This document shows, in pieces, positions 44,970 through 57,378 of a stretch of DNA of 64,000 nt (positions are counted from its first letter, which is position 1; each line of letters opens with the position of its first letter). The notes under the pieces are model-generated. The model was not told the DNA's origin, searched no databases, and saw nothing but the letters and a program-made list of their open reading frames with translations. The position numbers and the translations under genes are program-made. This stretch comes from Bryoerythrophyllum caledonicum (lineage: Eukaryota; Streptophyta; Bryopsida; Pottiales; Pottiaceae): the NCBI GenBank assembly GCA_963971425.1, contig OZ020515.1, positions 38,793,198 through 38,857,197 on the forward strand, read 5' to 3'.

Positions 44970-45240
44970 GTTGCGGCATTTCTCAATGAGAGATTACGTG
45001 TATCTCCTGCGTGAGGTGTCCACAACATTGGACATTAAAGTTGGGCACACTATTCTTTGTGGAAAGGATGTGTTATCAAGTGGTATCTTGTTGCTAGAAG
45101 GCAAGGATGGCCGGGAGTGTCGGGAGCACTCTAAGAATTGTGTTCCCTGCCAATTACCTATTGATGCCTCCATTGCAAGTTACAACTTCTTTCAAATGAA
45201 AAAGGTAACCAACACATGGCCAAGGCCCAAAATACACTTT
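44970..45240 (+). mobile_element. Gypsy fossil: C-terminal pol tail
   Basis: The frame contains GKDVLSSGILLLEGKDG and REHSKNCVPCQLPID, a Cys-containing tail that follows the integrase. I cannot name the domain with certainty. It marks the approximate 3' limit of the fossil. Confidence 0.45.
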
Positions 45241-46059
45241 TAAATAGAAACAAAGTCAATTTAGGGCATTAAAAGTGTACTAAAATGGGATTGACGTGGT
45301 GTGTGTGATGAGATCATGCACTAAGTGTTAAATAACATCTACAAAAAAATAAACACTTAGTCCTTCAACTTATAAAAGCCATTGACAAGTGGCTTCTTGT
45401 ATTTATAAATAGAAAAGTCCTAATCAATGCATGATGAAGTGGCAAGTCTAAATTAGAAAACAAATTGCACCTGCATTAGAAATTTATCATTGTCGGAACG
45501 GATATGGAACTATTAAATCACATCTATTGTGGCAAATAAAAATGATATTTTTTCAAAGGCGTAGAAAATAGAACATGTTGGGAACATGTAATAATATCTA
45601 TGGTGGGCCGGGAATCAATAATGTAATACTTTAAGGAACAAATGAATTGAATGCAAAGTACATTCTTTATTAGAAGACTTTGATGTGCATATGCTTGTAT
45701 TTAATTTAGTGGATTAGAATAAGACTATGCTAAAAACAATACCAATGATTTGCATTGGTATCGAATGGCCAAGTTGGTTTTGGGCCTTCAATTTCACGTT
45801 ACCAATTGAAGGATCTAGGGTTTTTGGAATAAATTTGGAAGATTGTAAGACATTACTCCCTTTTCCGTGCTATGTGCTTTGGTGAGTAGTACTAGTTTGG
45901 TGTTAATATTTTTGAACTTCCTAATGATTGTTTTACTTATTCACTACTTTGTTTGAAACTCAATGATGAACCACCAATGGATTTCGTTTACTAAGTATAT
46001 TTTCTAAACATGTGTAGTCGTATATTGGAAAATACAATGGATCTTTTGCATTCACCCCC
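45241..46059. other. AT-rich intergenic DNA 3' of the Gypsy fossil
   Basis: May contain the element's 3' end, but no long terminal repeat can be matched to the 5' side. A TATA-like TTTATAAATAG lies near 45400. No gene recognised. Confidence 0.35.
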
Positions 46060-49000
46060 TTCACCAAGTACTTACACTAGTCAAGAGCATACTATAATCC
46101 ATGATCTTTCAACTCTACCTCCATTTACCGGTACACTTACTTTCACACTGTAGGTGGAATTCGACATTGTGCACCTAGGTTAGGAGTTTCTAGGCCTTCA
46201 TGTATCATCATCTATTCCGGTCCATGGACTACTCACCAAAGCACGTCGCACAGGGAAGGAAGAGACTTTAGCTCCCAGTTCAAGGGCAAGAAAACATATG
46301 AATGATCTAGCTCATGAAGGGTCTCTAAATTGCCGGAAGCGTGAATGGTGGTTAGGCGTTGTAATGGAGATTCCACTGGATCAAATTGGAGATGAAGATG
46401 TTATGGAGGTATTCGATATCAGGGCTCAAGTGATGCATTGAAACGTCTCTTAGGATTATACTGAGCTATGGAAAATTTGATCGTCCGGACATCTATTGAG
46501 GATAACGCTGAGAAAAAGGTACTTGGAAAGATTGGATCCTACTTTAATTCCAACCTTTTTTCTTTGCTCATGGTAGTATCTAGTCTAACAGATAAAGCAT
46601 TGCGGGCCATCAAGGCTATTGATGAACTTGGAGTTTCAAGAATGTGACAAGTTCAAATATCATCAAGGAAATGAAAGTAAGTGTTTTTTCTTCTCTATAA
46701 TATAAAAGAGTTTTTTATTATATATTTAATATTTCTCATGAATATATTATATGTTTTATGATTTGTATATTGTTTCTCGTAATTTATTGAATTTATGATT
46801 ATGTGAACTATAGAAATTTGTGCAAGAGGCTACAAGTGATGGCCTTGGTTGGCAAATAACGGATGGTGTATCTTTTGGAGTTCACGTTGATAGCGTTGAG
46901 GCTTTATGTTTTTTTATGATACTATAATACGAGAGGAGATAAGGGACCATTTTGCACGATGTGATCTATTTCAAATTAGGGATTGATGCAATATTTCATC
47001 GAAACTGTGGAGTTCAGGTATGTGAAATATGCCTTGAACTTTTGCATGATCGAGGTCTACTATCTTGCATATTGATAGCTAAATATGAGGGGAAAGATTC
47101 ACAGAGTGAGGTACTAGTTTATATCGGAAATCAAGATGCATTTCCATTAGGTGGCCACATCTTTGACCAACTAAAGATCCAATGGTTGAAGGCATTTCTA
47201 TAGATAACAAACACTTGCAATTTAAGCTTTTGGATGTCACGATTTAGTATGCTCATGTAGTCTTGTCACAAGAGGAGAAGCATTTGCAATAGGTAAAAAA
47301 ATTGTCCATGGTATATGGCTACGAAACCTACTTCGGCAAATGTCACTTCACAAGAAACGGTAGTAATAGATGATACTATATCCTCAATTGCAAAGGCGTA
47401 TTTTATGCAAGAGACTCTAGTACAAGAGTTGAACCCATCTATTCCTTTATATATAGGTTCAGATGTTCCATTGCTACCTCAATTATCAATTCATGGGGAT
47501 AATAGTGTATCAATTATTTTGGTACTAAAAAACAGCTGATGGATAGACCAAACATTAATAAGATTACACCTCCATCGATGAGTAATTTTGTGTATTGTAT
47601 TAGACATGCATCCATCCGGTCCATATTTAAAATATTCAATATTTTGAACATTTTGCTCAAGAACTTGATTTGATGGACAAGAGAAGCTCTTCCTCGTTTG
47701 AAACATTACGTGCAACCATGCAAAATCCTCCATTGAGGATTCAAGTGATGGTAAAATCAACAATGGGAGTCGAATATAAGTCATTGGCTTATGGAAAATC
47801 GGATGGTATTATCTCAGATCGTATTGTCTTAAATATAGTTTTGTTATTGGAGGTCGTTAGAGAGGGTACTAATCCTCAATGGTTCAACAATATGTATAAG
47901 ATATAGGATGCCTATCGGCAATTTGATATTTTGCAAAGGGCCCATGATCCGATTTGCAATGTTTGAGACTCATCATTGGAGGGTAGCATCTCTTATGTAG
48001 CATGTGAATTTGGGTGGTATGCATCCAAATGTTTTCATGAGCTTACACCATATTTTCATGTGCAAATTGCATACGCTGCATAAATGTCCCGTTCATGGGT
48101 AGAAGTCAGCTAGGGTTACTCACTTTTGGGCAAAAAAAATATACCCCAAAACTATATTTTTTTGGCCAAAAAAATTTAATTTTGCCCAATTTAATGGGAA
48201 AAAAAGGTTTTTCTTCAAAAAAAATTATGTCTCAAGATGGATCTATGCATGATGTATCTGATTGGATAAGAAATCAGAGAAAAAATCAACATTGAGTCCT
48301 ATTTTAGGAGCCTTGAAGAAATATCTCATTTTTTAGCAATAATAGTGAGAATAAGTTTCTGATCTAGAATTTTCAATTATAATATATGAACACATTATGG
48401 CGTGAATGTGTTCAAAACTTTTGGAGTGTTTAACTTCCTAGAACTCTCAAAATAAGAATATTTGGCAAATGTCATATACTTGTGACTGGTATATACTGAT
48501 GAAAGATATACCTATATTGGCCAAATCGTAAATCAAAACTCAACATTTTTGAGGTTCCTAGACTTTAAATCAAGGCAATTATCACATTCCGTCAATAGAA
48601 TTCCAAGATCGATCCCACATTCGCACTATGCAGCAAAAGAAGGTTCGTGACTCTTTCCAAAACCATTTGTGACACTATAAATATACCACCTTAGTGGACT
48701 TTCACCCTCATTGCCTCCTTGTATTACCCTAGGGAGGTTGAAGAATGAAGCGATAGAAAGAAAGCATTGAGAAGCCAAGAATATGCATACAGCACAAGGT
48801 GCTAGTCAAGGTGGACCATCAGCAGCAGTACGTGGAACCGCTAAATGGGATGAAATGGAATTGGAAGAGGAAATCCTCACTCAATATGTTTGATTGCGAA
48901 TGTCCTACGATGACATGATTCTGGTAAAGATTACAATTCATAACAATTATCATTTTTTAAATCAATACTGTAGATCTTTTATGTTCATTCGGATTACTTC

Positions 49001-49790
49001 AAGTTACCACAATTATGTTTCCTGTTGACTTCTTTTGGCCGTTGTCATGTGTAGAAATACAAGCAAAAACCATGGACACAAGAGCCAATTTGCAGTAAAT
49101 TAAAGCAAGAATTCCTAAAAAGATAATCAAGCTTTATAACTATCAAGAGGCTAAAGATTTGGCAGCACATTGCCACCTTATGAAGGTCAAGTGGTTGCAC
49201 AAAATCAAACAAATTTTTAGAAATTGGTTTGATAAGCACCAAAGAAGTCAAAACGGAGCAACAACGCCCCAAGCACGGGTAAGAACTTCTACCAAACGTT
49301 TTTAGGTTATTAAATTGTACATTATAATAAAATATATTCTAGAGTTGTCAAAAAGTTGTCAGATTCTCTGTGCATAACATTGGAGAATCTGTATATTGGC
49401 TTGAAACTAGAATATCCTCCACTTTTACTAAGGTCATTTGTATACAATTTGATTAAGTTCATGAACCATTATTGCAGACAAGATTATTAATTGAGTCTGC
49501 TATTGCAATTGAGGCAGCACACCATTCTTTTAGATGCCAAACTAAAAGACCTAGCGTGAGTCCAATAATAGAAGGGTTTATTTTGGGATCATCGAGTATC
49601 TATAGTATTCCTATTGTGGAAAATATAACATCAAGTGTAGCAAATACAGAATAGACACCTTTGCAAGGACAAGTTGCTACCTGCGGCCGTGGAAGAAACC
49701 AAAATCGGGGCCATGGGCAAAATCCTACACGTGGTTCTTGATCTCAACAAGGGTTCACAACACCAATGTTAGAATAGAATGTAAATTATC
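46060..49790 (+). pseudogene. Remains of an unknown intron-bearing gene or mobile-element gene
   Basis: Several open stretches in the plus direction look like decayed exons. One near 46300 reads LAHEGSLNCRKREWWLGVV. One at 46952-47203 reads CEICLELLHDRGLLSCI. Others lie near 47315-47539 and 47670-47906. A block near 48780 reads MHTAQGASQGGPSAAVRGTA. One near 49100-49280 reads KDLAAHCHLMKVKWLHKIK, and its 3' boundary looks like a splice donor (CACGGGTAAG). Around 49690 a Gly/Arg-rich tail (CGRGRNQNRGHGQ) appears. I recognise no family. The layout could be one gene, two genes or an unknown transposon. Confidence 0.35.
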
Positions 49791-50099
49791 TTGTATCTTT
49801 TCCCAATTTTCAATATTAATATGATTGAATTAATTCACTTTGAATGTATTATTTGAAATTCTTCACATGATAAGAATATAAGCTTGAATGTTCAACAAAT
49901 AATTATCATGGCATTATGCATGACATTAATAATGATCATACAATACATTAGTAACAGTCTATATTATGGACTAATGTGATGTTCCACTGCACCAATACAT
50001 TTATAGCAACAATGCATAGGGTCTCAAACATACCTATCATATATAAAAGAAACACGTAAATGTGGAAGACAAACCCAATGCCCATATAAACCATATGTC

Positions 50100-51450
50100 A
50101 TAGTCGGATCGACTTGGCTTTAAGAGGGATGAGCACAACCCTTGGTTACATCACGCAATTCACGACGAGGAAAGGTTGACCAACCATAAAATATGTGTTG
50201 GCGTAGTAAATCACAACCTGTAATTGTCACTCGAATGTAATTCTTGTAATGTTCAATAATCCCATGATGTAGTATCGAAGAAAACACACCATTCTAAGTG
50301 TTGCTATCGCAATCGACATCGATATACAAATGATTACTTGAGCCCCTCAAGTGTTGCACACTTGTAAGTCTATCATAAATTTAACGTCCAAGGATATTCT
50401 GAAACACCACAACTCGTACATGAGGTTGAGGAATGCCTATAGACGATAGTAATACTCCATTTGCGAGTATATCCAACTAGCCGTTAGTCTACTATCAACA
50501 ACTTTGGATGTAGAATCCACCAATAGTGGCTACCATATAGTGTTACTTCCATGTACAATGACCATGTAGTGGCAAAAATATGCTGGATATAGTGGCACAC
50601 ATCCCAACTAGAATCGATAAGATTTGAGAATATGGAAACAATAATCAACATTTGTACATAAACATCAAATGTTAGAGTGAAATAAAATAAAATAATTTTT
50701 TTTTGGTGATTGTCAAAGCAAAGGTACTTACCACACAAATTGTTGATTTCTTCAAGAGTAGTCTTGGTTGTATAAAAAATCTCTGATCGTAAACACTTCC
50801 GTCCTCCATCATCTTCCAAATGAGCAAACGCAGGAACCTTATAGTCCCTCAATAAAATATCTAAGCGCCGTAAAACTTCCCTTCCTATACAAAGTGATTC
50901 ATCAGTGGAAGAATTAACAATACATTGAAGAACTTCAAACATGCACAATGATTCAATATCAAGCCCATCTATGAAATATGATCCACTCCAAAATTCCACT
51001 CATGCATCACAAACATGCATAGCATGTGAGTTCACTTTGAAATATTTTTGCCCTTGATACCACAAAACGTTTTCCATACCATAAGTAATAGGAGGAAATA
51101 CATTGTCGCGGCCACCAATATATCCTTTATACTATTTTCAATCAATGCATAGGGCAAAGGCATCGGCATAGCAAATAAATCAATCATGAAGGTGATTTTA
51201 AAATCAACCCACCACGCTCATGTGCGTAGTCCATTATAGTGGTGATAATAGACAAATAGGGATGTTGGGAATAAACCATAGAGGGTATGAAATGCCCGAA
51301 TGATGCCTCCAATGGTAAATTATTTAAAACGACATGCGCGTCTTCAACAACTTGGTAGGTGGAGATGTGGGCCAAAAGTACCGTTTGAAGTCCACCTATA
51401 ACATCTAAAATTGCTACGGTTTGTAATTCGGAAACATGTTCCACAAAAAC
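50100..51450 (-). pseudogene. Remains of an unknown gene, convergent to the previous one
   Basis: The minus strand holds a frame from 51444 (MEHVSELQTVAILDVIGG ... SMVYSQHPYLSIITTIMDYA), a diverged link at 51000-51180, and the longest frame 50999-50484 (FWSGSYFIDGLDIESLC ... GREVLRRLDILLRDYKVPAF). That frame ends at a likely splice donor (TGTGTGGTAAGTACC near 50730). Further sequence down to about 50100 may continue it. I recognise no domain. Convergent placement with the 46-49.8 kb remains suggests the two were once one mobile unit, but I cannot show it. Confidence 0.35.
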
Positions 51451-52329
51451 ACGTATTTGAAGGCGGTGGGGTACTCAATGGACATTTAGAGGGAGAAATG
51501 AGTCTAGACTCTAGTACCATTCTATGGTAAAATCAATGGTTGTTTTGTGGTATTTCTAATAAAAAGATCTCTTGCTAGATTCTCTCGTTTGATACAAACC
51601 TCAATCAAAGACGTATCTCTTTCTAGTTGTATCTCTTGAAGCATTGTAGCTCTTCTATTGAAAATTTCCAAATGATGGGATACTCATTGAGCTTAAATTT
51701 GAGAAAACATATGTCCAATTCTAAGTAACCATAAGTTGCCATAAGTAGACAAAAAATAGTTCACCAAGTTCTTCATATAGGTCGTTGCAGCAACTCTCTA
51801 CCCCTTCTCCTCACCACCTGCACTACCCCCACACATTTTCAAACCGTGTCCTATAATGATAGACAATAACATGTGCATCATATACATCAAAACATCCTTG
51901 AATTAATTTATAAGAGCATGCAAGAGGGATACTCATGACTATCTTGTTGTCAACATTGACCTAGCACAGTGAGAGAAGAACACATCGGTGGAGAGCATGT
52001 CAACATCAATCTAGCATGGTGAGAGAAAAACACATCGGTGGAGAGTATGAGGAGGAAGATCTCGATCTTAGGGATGCTCTACGTTGCCTCAAGCCGCACA
52101 TCAGCCTCCACCATAGCCTCCTACAATCCCGTTGTGTCCGTCACGGTCCTCATCAATATCCTCTATCGCCCACTATGACCTCCACCGCTGCCCAACCTCC
52201 ATGGCTCAATCCTATTTTGCCTTGCCTAGAAATTGGAAACCTTCCAACGCAATACCAATGTTGTCAGCTCTGTAAATCAAACATTACCATTTAATATTCA
52301 ACTCCTAGTAACGGTATCTGCCAACACTC
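51451..52329. other. Intergenic DNA with a 48 bp duplication
   Basis: The block GTGAGAGAAGAACACATCGG followed by TGGAGAG occurs near 51970 and 52018, separated by about 48 bases. No gene recognised. Confidence 0.4.
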
Positions 52330-52359
52330 ATGACTGTGCATCAAAATCCTAATGATGCA

Positions 52360-52420
52360 AACTCACAGCAAAACAAACTCACAGCAATGCAAATTCACGG
52401 CAATGCAAACTCACAGACCA
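52360..52420 (+). repeat. Short tandem repeat, unit AATGCAAACTCACAGC
   Basis: About four imperfect 16-base units lie in a row. The open frame across them (Asn/Gln/Thr-rich) is a by-product. Confidence 0.7.
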
Positions 52421-53639
52421 TGCCAACCCAACAAAAATCAGACAGCCAGAGAAATCGAACCCATAACAGCAATGAGACGCATCTACATGTAAGGATGAGA
52501 TGCGGGTTCACGCGTTGCAAAAATGGGAGAATCGAGTGATGTTGGGCGGGGAGGAGCCCAAAACTGTAGAAGCTGATCTACAAATAGATAGAACCAAGTG
52601 CCGCGGAGAAGCCGTTGTCCACAAGCAGTGAATGAGATGTGGAGCGATGAGCGATTGCATGACGAGAAGCGAGGAGAGATTGCATGGGAGGGAAACAAGT
52701 ACAAACAAGCACATGTGCGAGCAAATCGGAGTATGGAAGCAAGGAGCACAAATTGAGCTGTCGGCAGGCAAATAAGAGGAGCGAGGATTGATATCAAAGA
52801 GCCTGAAGATCACAGAGCCTAAAGTATTTGGACCTTGAACATGTGCTTTTGTAACGAGCAAGCACAAATGCAAGGAAATCGAAGCAATTAGCTTAAGGAA
52901 GGTGCGGACAGGCTAAGAACAGATGCGAGGGAGATGGAGTGATTTGCAAGGGGGCGGTGATTAGCGAGAGGAAGCCATGCAGCAAGAGAAAACCACATAG
53001 CTGAGAGCAATTAGCGAGAGGAGCGTGAGGAAGCCCACAACAAGAAGGTACCACACAAAGGAGAGCAGGTCACGGCAGGCAATGAAGAGGAGGAACGACA
53101 AAGAACAGGTTTGAAGAGAAAGGTGAGCGATGGATATCTTCAAGGAGACCTTGCCTTTAATGTTGTATATGACGGCAAGGAGGAAGAGTTGCGAGAAGAG
53201 AAAGCTAAGGGGAACAAAGAAAGGCTGGTGGGATGCGGGTCGGAGAGGAATTTACCTAGGCGCAATGGCGCCACCAGAGTTGCCGTCAAGTCAAAAGAGA
53301 TGTCTGTTATACTCTATACGGATCTAATTCAGGCAAAGGTGCTGCCAGCTTTGTGCATTGATATTTCAAGGTGAGTCATTCAAAAAAAGAAACCTTTAAT
53401 TAAATAGGGCCCATGATGGTGCATGATGTGAACTTTGAATTGATGACTCATGTTGCAAGCCGTCGGGTCAGTATTCCTCCGGATGGCACTCAATCGTCAC
53501 TTCATGCTTTCAAAGTAAACCGCTCCGGTTTCATTCCCACAAAGACCTATTGTTCCTTTCAGAATATCCCACGAAAACTAAAACTACCAAGCACTACTCC
53601 ATAGGTTAACTTTCCTATTCATTCTTTTGCTAGAAATTC
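52421..53639. other. Intergenic DNA, purine-rich on the plus strand
   Basis: Purine-rich sequence with many GAGCGA/GAGAGGAG-like words gives overlapping minus-strand frames rich in Cys, Leu and Ser. I see no domain and think these are composition artefacts. Confidence 0.35.
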
Positions 53640-54270
53640 GGATCATTCCGGATTCCGGACGTCTTACAATAGCTTCCAGAACTACTTTCCGGACAACCAG
53701 AAGGATGTTTTGTTTTATCTCTATTCCTCTTCAGAGAGTCTTTCAGACGGTTTAAACGAGTGACCATAAGGCCACTAATCATGTTTTGTGTAAGTGGCTG
53801 GATTCCCCACTGTCTTGTGACTTAAAGTGGCTAGACACCGGCTGCCCCGAAACTTATAGTGGTTAGACACCCACTCTCCCTACTCCGTTAACCGGTGGAT
53901 GATTGCTGCTGCTAGACCTACGCTCGCACAACATCCGGATGGCCATCCGGACGAGGTCACGCAGAGGTAAGTCCGAACTACAACGACATTCCGGCAAGTA
54001 TTGTTGTGATTCTTCTGAGCAAGTTCTATAGTTTAAAAAGAGGACTCTTCTAGACATAAAAATAAGGCTTTTTCCCTAGCGTGGGAGTAAACTCCGGCCT
54101 TAACCGGAATCCAGGTTCACACGGATTTTCGTACCGTAGGACTACTAGGAACACATCTGCAATATATTTCTTCCCCCCTGGCTTTTTCCGAACACTGGAG
54201 ACTATCAGGCACACCTCTGCAATACGTCTCCAGCTTTCTCGAACGCTCTCCTAATACAAGCTCCAACCGG
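53640..54270. repeat. CCGGA-rich repeat-like stretch
   Basis: Frequent TCCGGA/TTCCGG words (GATTCCGGACGTC, ACATCCGGATGGCCATCCGG) and small duplications (ACACATCTGCAATAT near 54152 and ACACCTCTGCAATAC near 54214; GGCTAGACACC near 53829 and GGTTAGACACC near 53860). Similar composition returns at 61190-61340 and 63710-63960, so the same repeat family may be present at all three. It could be a retrotransposon end; I cannot prove that. Confidence 0.4.
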
Positions 54271-54539
54271 TTTCCTCAAGTGCAAAACAAAATAACACTT
54301 ATTACGGAAGAACTCTCCACAACAACACGCACACCACAATGGATCCGTTCCTCACAAGAAAAACGTTCAACACCATATTGTCTAGAAAGCAAATCTAGTG
54401 AGGAGTTGAAATCAGGGTTGTCAGGACGCTCGATGTCCATGATGTCCAGTCGTCTCGACTGAAGACATCCTCGGCCACCACATGACGTCCGCTGACATCA
54501 CTGATTTAGATTAGTTTACCCGGGGTAAAAACCCATCTG

Positions 54540-54666
54540 CTACCCCGGCCGACCGCTCGGCAGACGGTGTCATCCACCCTAGCCGACCACGCGGCGGACG
54601 GCTCTTGCCCGTCCGCACAGCCAACCGCCTTGCCGTCCGCACAATGGTCGGCCCTAACTCGTTCGC
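54540..54666. repeat. GC-rich CGTCCG/CGACCG repeat units next to a fold-back
   Basis: Units such as GCCGACCGCTCGGCAGACGG, GCCGACCACGCGGCGGACGG and GCCAACCGCCTTGCCGTCCG follow each other at a spacing of 30-40 bases. They resemble the arms of the adjoining hairpin. Confidence 0.55.
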
Positions 54667-54932
54667 GGGGCCGATCGCTTGGCCGTTCGCACGACGGTCG
54701 GTCTTTGCCATTTGAGCGCCCCCCCCCCCCCGTCCGCCTCGCCAACCACACATTGCTCGGTCATTGGACGTTCGCTCCGCGGACTGCAAAGTTGACCGTC
54801 ATTCGGTCGGCTTTGCAGTCCGCGGAGAAAATGCCCAAGGACCGAGCGATGTGCAATTGGCGAGGCAGACGGCGGGGGGAACGTCCAAATGGCAAAACCC
54901 GACCGCCGTGTGGACGGCCTGGCGGTCGGCCA
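54667..54932. repeat. Long inverted repeat (fold-back), arms about 125 bp
   Basis: 54667-54791 and 54811-54932 are inverted copies. The inner 17 bases, CTCCGCGGACTGCAAAG at 54775-54791, match perfectly at 54811-54827. Outer parts match with scattered differences (CCGTCCGCCTCGCCAA versus CCGTCTGCCTCGCCAA when inverted). The loop is 19 bases and itself contains GACCG...CGGTC. A transcript would form a long hairpin. Could be a fold-back transposon. Confidence 0.85.
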
Positions 54933-56220
54933 TTCTAATATGCTTGTGGTTAGTAAAGAAAAAAAATGATTCAACATTACTTATGTACTCTATTTTAAGT
55001 AGAACCGTTGTTCACAAGTTCTATTCTTCATATGTTTCCAAGCGCATAGGATATTTGGAATGGAATATCCACTTGTATTCGCATAAAATCTTTTAGACAT
55101 TCCTCTAACTAATAATGCATGTGACTTTTTCTCCTTATTTAGACTGCACGTGCAATGTCAAACTACCGAGAAAAGAAAATTTCTAAACCACTTTTGTGTT
55201 GCCAAGGAGCAAAGAGAAGTGGAAGAGAGGGGAAGGAGTTGCTGAAATTTGAGGCTTGGTGGTGTGGTGGCCGTCCGCAAAGCTCTAGGGGCGGACGACA
55301 TGGCGGTCGACCACCAAGTGCCGACCGACTGATCTCGAGTTGATTGATCAAGGATGTTCGATCGGCATCAGGTGGAGCAAGATCGTCCGATGAGGCGGGC
55401 GCAGTCGAGTGCGTCCGCAATCAAACGGCCACAGATGGATGAGAGCGATCGGACGACTGCGATTGATGGTGCCGACCGCGCGGCCGTCCGATCGAGCATT
55501 ACGGCCAAGTTTGTCTGCCATCGGACAGCCTGAGCGATCTCAAGTGAGGCTGGGTCAAGTTCAAGACATGATGCTAACTTAGATGAAGATTAATTGTACA
55601 TGGGCACCTTGTTATGTAGTCTATGTGGATAATGTCTTGGTGCAAGAACACTATTCTGTAAATTCCGAAGGTTGTTTTTTAAGATCTTCTAGTGGATGTT
55701 TATTTCTACATTGCGGCCATGTCAATGTAAACAAAGAATATACATTGTCTGTTACCCGTTTTAAAATAAACTTGATTGATTGTTTTTTGTATAAGTAGAT
55801 GTGTGGAATGAAATTTTTTTATACATTCCAACGTTCCCAACATAGAATTTGAAAGGAGTAATTATTTTTGCAAAGATGTATATAGTGAATTTGGAACTTG
55901 GAAAAAGGTGCAAGTGTTTAACGATACTTTCCAAAATCATAATGTCAATAATGTTCTACAAACAATGTGATTACCTTAGCAATGTCTTCAAATATTTCCA
56001 AACTCTACACCATTTTGGGGTGACAATGTTTGTGTTTTAGATAGAATTGGAAGTTGGGGGTTTGAACCAAGGTTGAACTTTCTAAATACACTTGGAATCA
56101 AAAAAAGGAGCGCAAAAGTTAAAAGATAAAGTGTTGGACCGGTAGAATCGGACTTCCTTGTACATGTGAAAATCCATATTTCTAATACACAATGCTCTTG
56201 ACATTATATTGCCAATTTCG
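54933..56220. other. Intergenic DNA with a second CGTCCG-rich patch
   Basis: Around 55260-55530 GC-rich words recur (GTGGCCGTCCGCAAAG, ATGGCGGTCGACC, GACCGCGCGGCCGTCCGATC), related to the fold-back at 54667. The rest is AT-rich with no gene. Confidence 0.4.
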
Positions 56221-56350
56221 GAATGGTATGGCATCTGAAAATCCGACAAAGAACCAATGACTTCTAAATGGATGAAGTACTCCATTGGAAGAGTTCATCC
56301 GCATTTAACGCATCCATTAGTTATCCAATGGACTATTGCCATACCATCTT
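56221..56350. mobile_element. Small TIR element (family D), copy 1
   Basis: The ends AATGGTATGGCA and TGCCATACCAT are inverted repeats around about 105 bases. The interior word AAAATCCGACAAAG is shared, in the same order, with the copy at 60606-60733 (ACAATCCGACAAAG). No coding capacity. Confidence 0.65.
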
Positions 56351-56453
56351 GGAATGAGCATGTCAAAAAGAAGAGCGTGAAAGCCCTCAAAAACATTTAT
56401 TATTGAAATCTCAAAATTTAGGATACACTACAAGGTCGAGTTCATATGCTTAA

Positions 56454-57378
56454 CCCCTAAAGGACCAAAGTCTCCTTCGGGGGGATTTCTGATTTTGGGC
56501 AGGTTCCTAAAATTCGAAAAAAAATCCTTTTTCTCTGAAATTTCTATTCTAGATTGCCTCTGATAAGAGCTTCGTGGACATATTTTTATTTTACTTTTTG
56601 GATTTGTGGTTTGAAAGTTAGTACCACTTAAAGCCAAAAGTGGGGAGACCGGGCACCTCCAAAAATTTTGACAAAAGTTTCTATTGACATTGAGATTTTT
56701 CACACACATAAAGAATATTTCCTTTTTCGGAAATTTTCAAAAAAAAATCTTGTCTTTAGTGTAAAAAGGCATTATATTCCAAGTCAAACATTTTCACACA
56801 TTGTCGGGCAACGGGGGAAAAAAACTTCATCTTTTCTACATAAAACCTAGAGATCTTCATATTTTTCACTTTTTATTTTTTCAAAAACAATACATGGTGC
56901 AAACCTTCTTATTGACCGTTTGGATTATCATTTGAATACATACGTAGTTCACAAAAAAAAAACCGTGAAATGACAATTTTTGAACCTCCACTCCTTGCAC
57001 ACTTGTTTTGAATATGCTACACCCCTTTTTTACCTCTAAAAATTGGTGTGCTCGGAAATAACATCATGCTTAAGACAATGGTATAGGATTTAGACCTTGT
57101 ACAATGCAAAAATTTGATACAAAGTGAAGTCAAAGTCTGCTGATCTACTCAACGCAGGGAAGAACTTGAACCATTGTTTTGACTTCAAACACTAAAATCT
57201 ATCAATCTGTGTGGTGGATTGCAACCAAAATTTTATGGCATGTTTATATAGATGTCTATTTTAAGATCTTACGGTTGAAAATCCAAAATTCACTTTAAGA
57301 TGTGATTTTCATGTCTCTTTTTGGCAGTGGCAGTTTTGGACTGATTTTAGAGCAAAAGTGGTCGTGGTCCTTTAAGGG
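56454..57378 (-). mobile_element. TTAA-flanked non-autonomous DNA transposon, copy 5 (925 bp, reversed)
   Basis: Starts CCCCTAAAGGACC and ends GGTCCTTTAAGGG, with TTAA at 56450-56453 and 57379-57382. When inverted it matches the copy at 1944-2867 almost throughout, for example GTTGCCCGACAATGTGTGAA and CTAGGTTTTATGTAGAAAAG. No coding capacity. High similarity to copy 1 argues for fairly recent movement of the family. Confidence 0.85.

Larger units (their letters stand above)
35140..45240 (+). mobile_element. Fossil Ty3/Gypsy retrotransposon carrying a C5 DNA methyltransferase
   Basis: The parts run in the plus direction in the order gag, protease, C5-cytosine methyltransferase, reverse transcriptase, RNase H and integrase. 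This is the Gypsy order with an extra domain between protease and RT. Each part is recognisable only as short blocks in different frames. The element is badly broken, with well over a dozen breaks, and about 3.9 kb of foreign DNA sits in the methyltransferase part. I see no matching long terminal repeats, so the outer limits are approximate. The decay suggests an old insertion, but without LTR pairs I cannot date it. Confidence 0.8.

Noticed and set aside
34980-46060. Long terminal repeats of the Gypsy fossil
   Set aside because: I compared the 5' and 3' flanks by eye and found no matching repeat. Ends may be lost or lie outside the limits given, so none is claimed.
52330-52539. CRISPR-like array
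   Set aside because: The 16-base units are contiguous and imperfect with no spacers, and the genome is eukaryotic. It is a plain short tandem repeat.
52483-53143. Minus-strand Cys/Leu/Ser-rich frames
   Set aside because: The plus strand is a purine-rich low-complexity stretch, so the opposite strand reads as hydrophobic protein by chance. No splice pattern or domain supports a gene.
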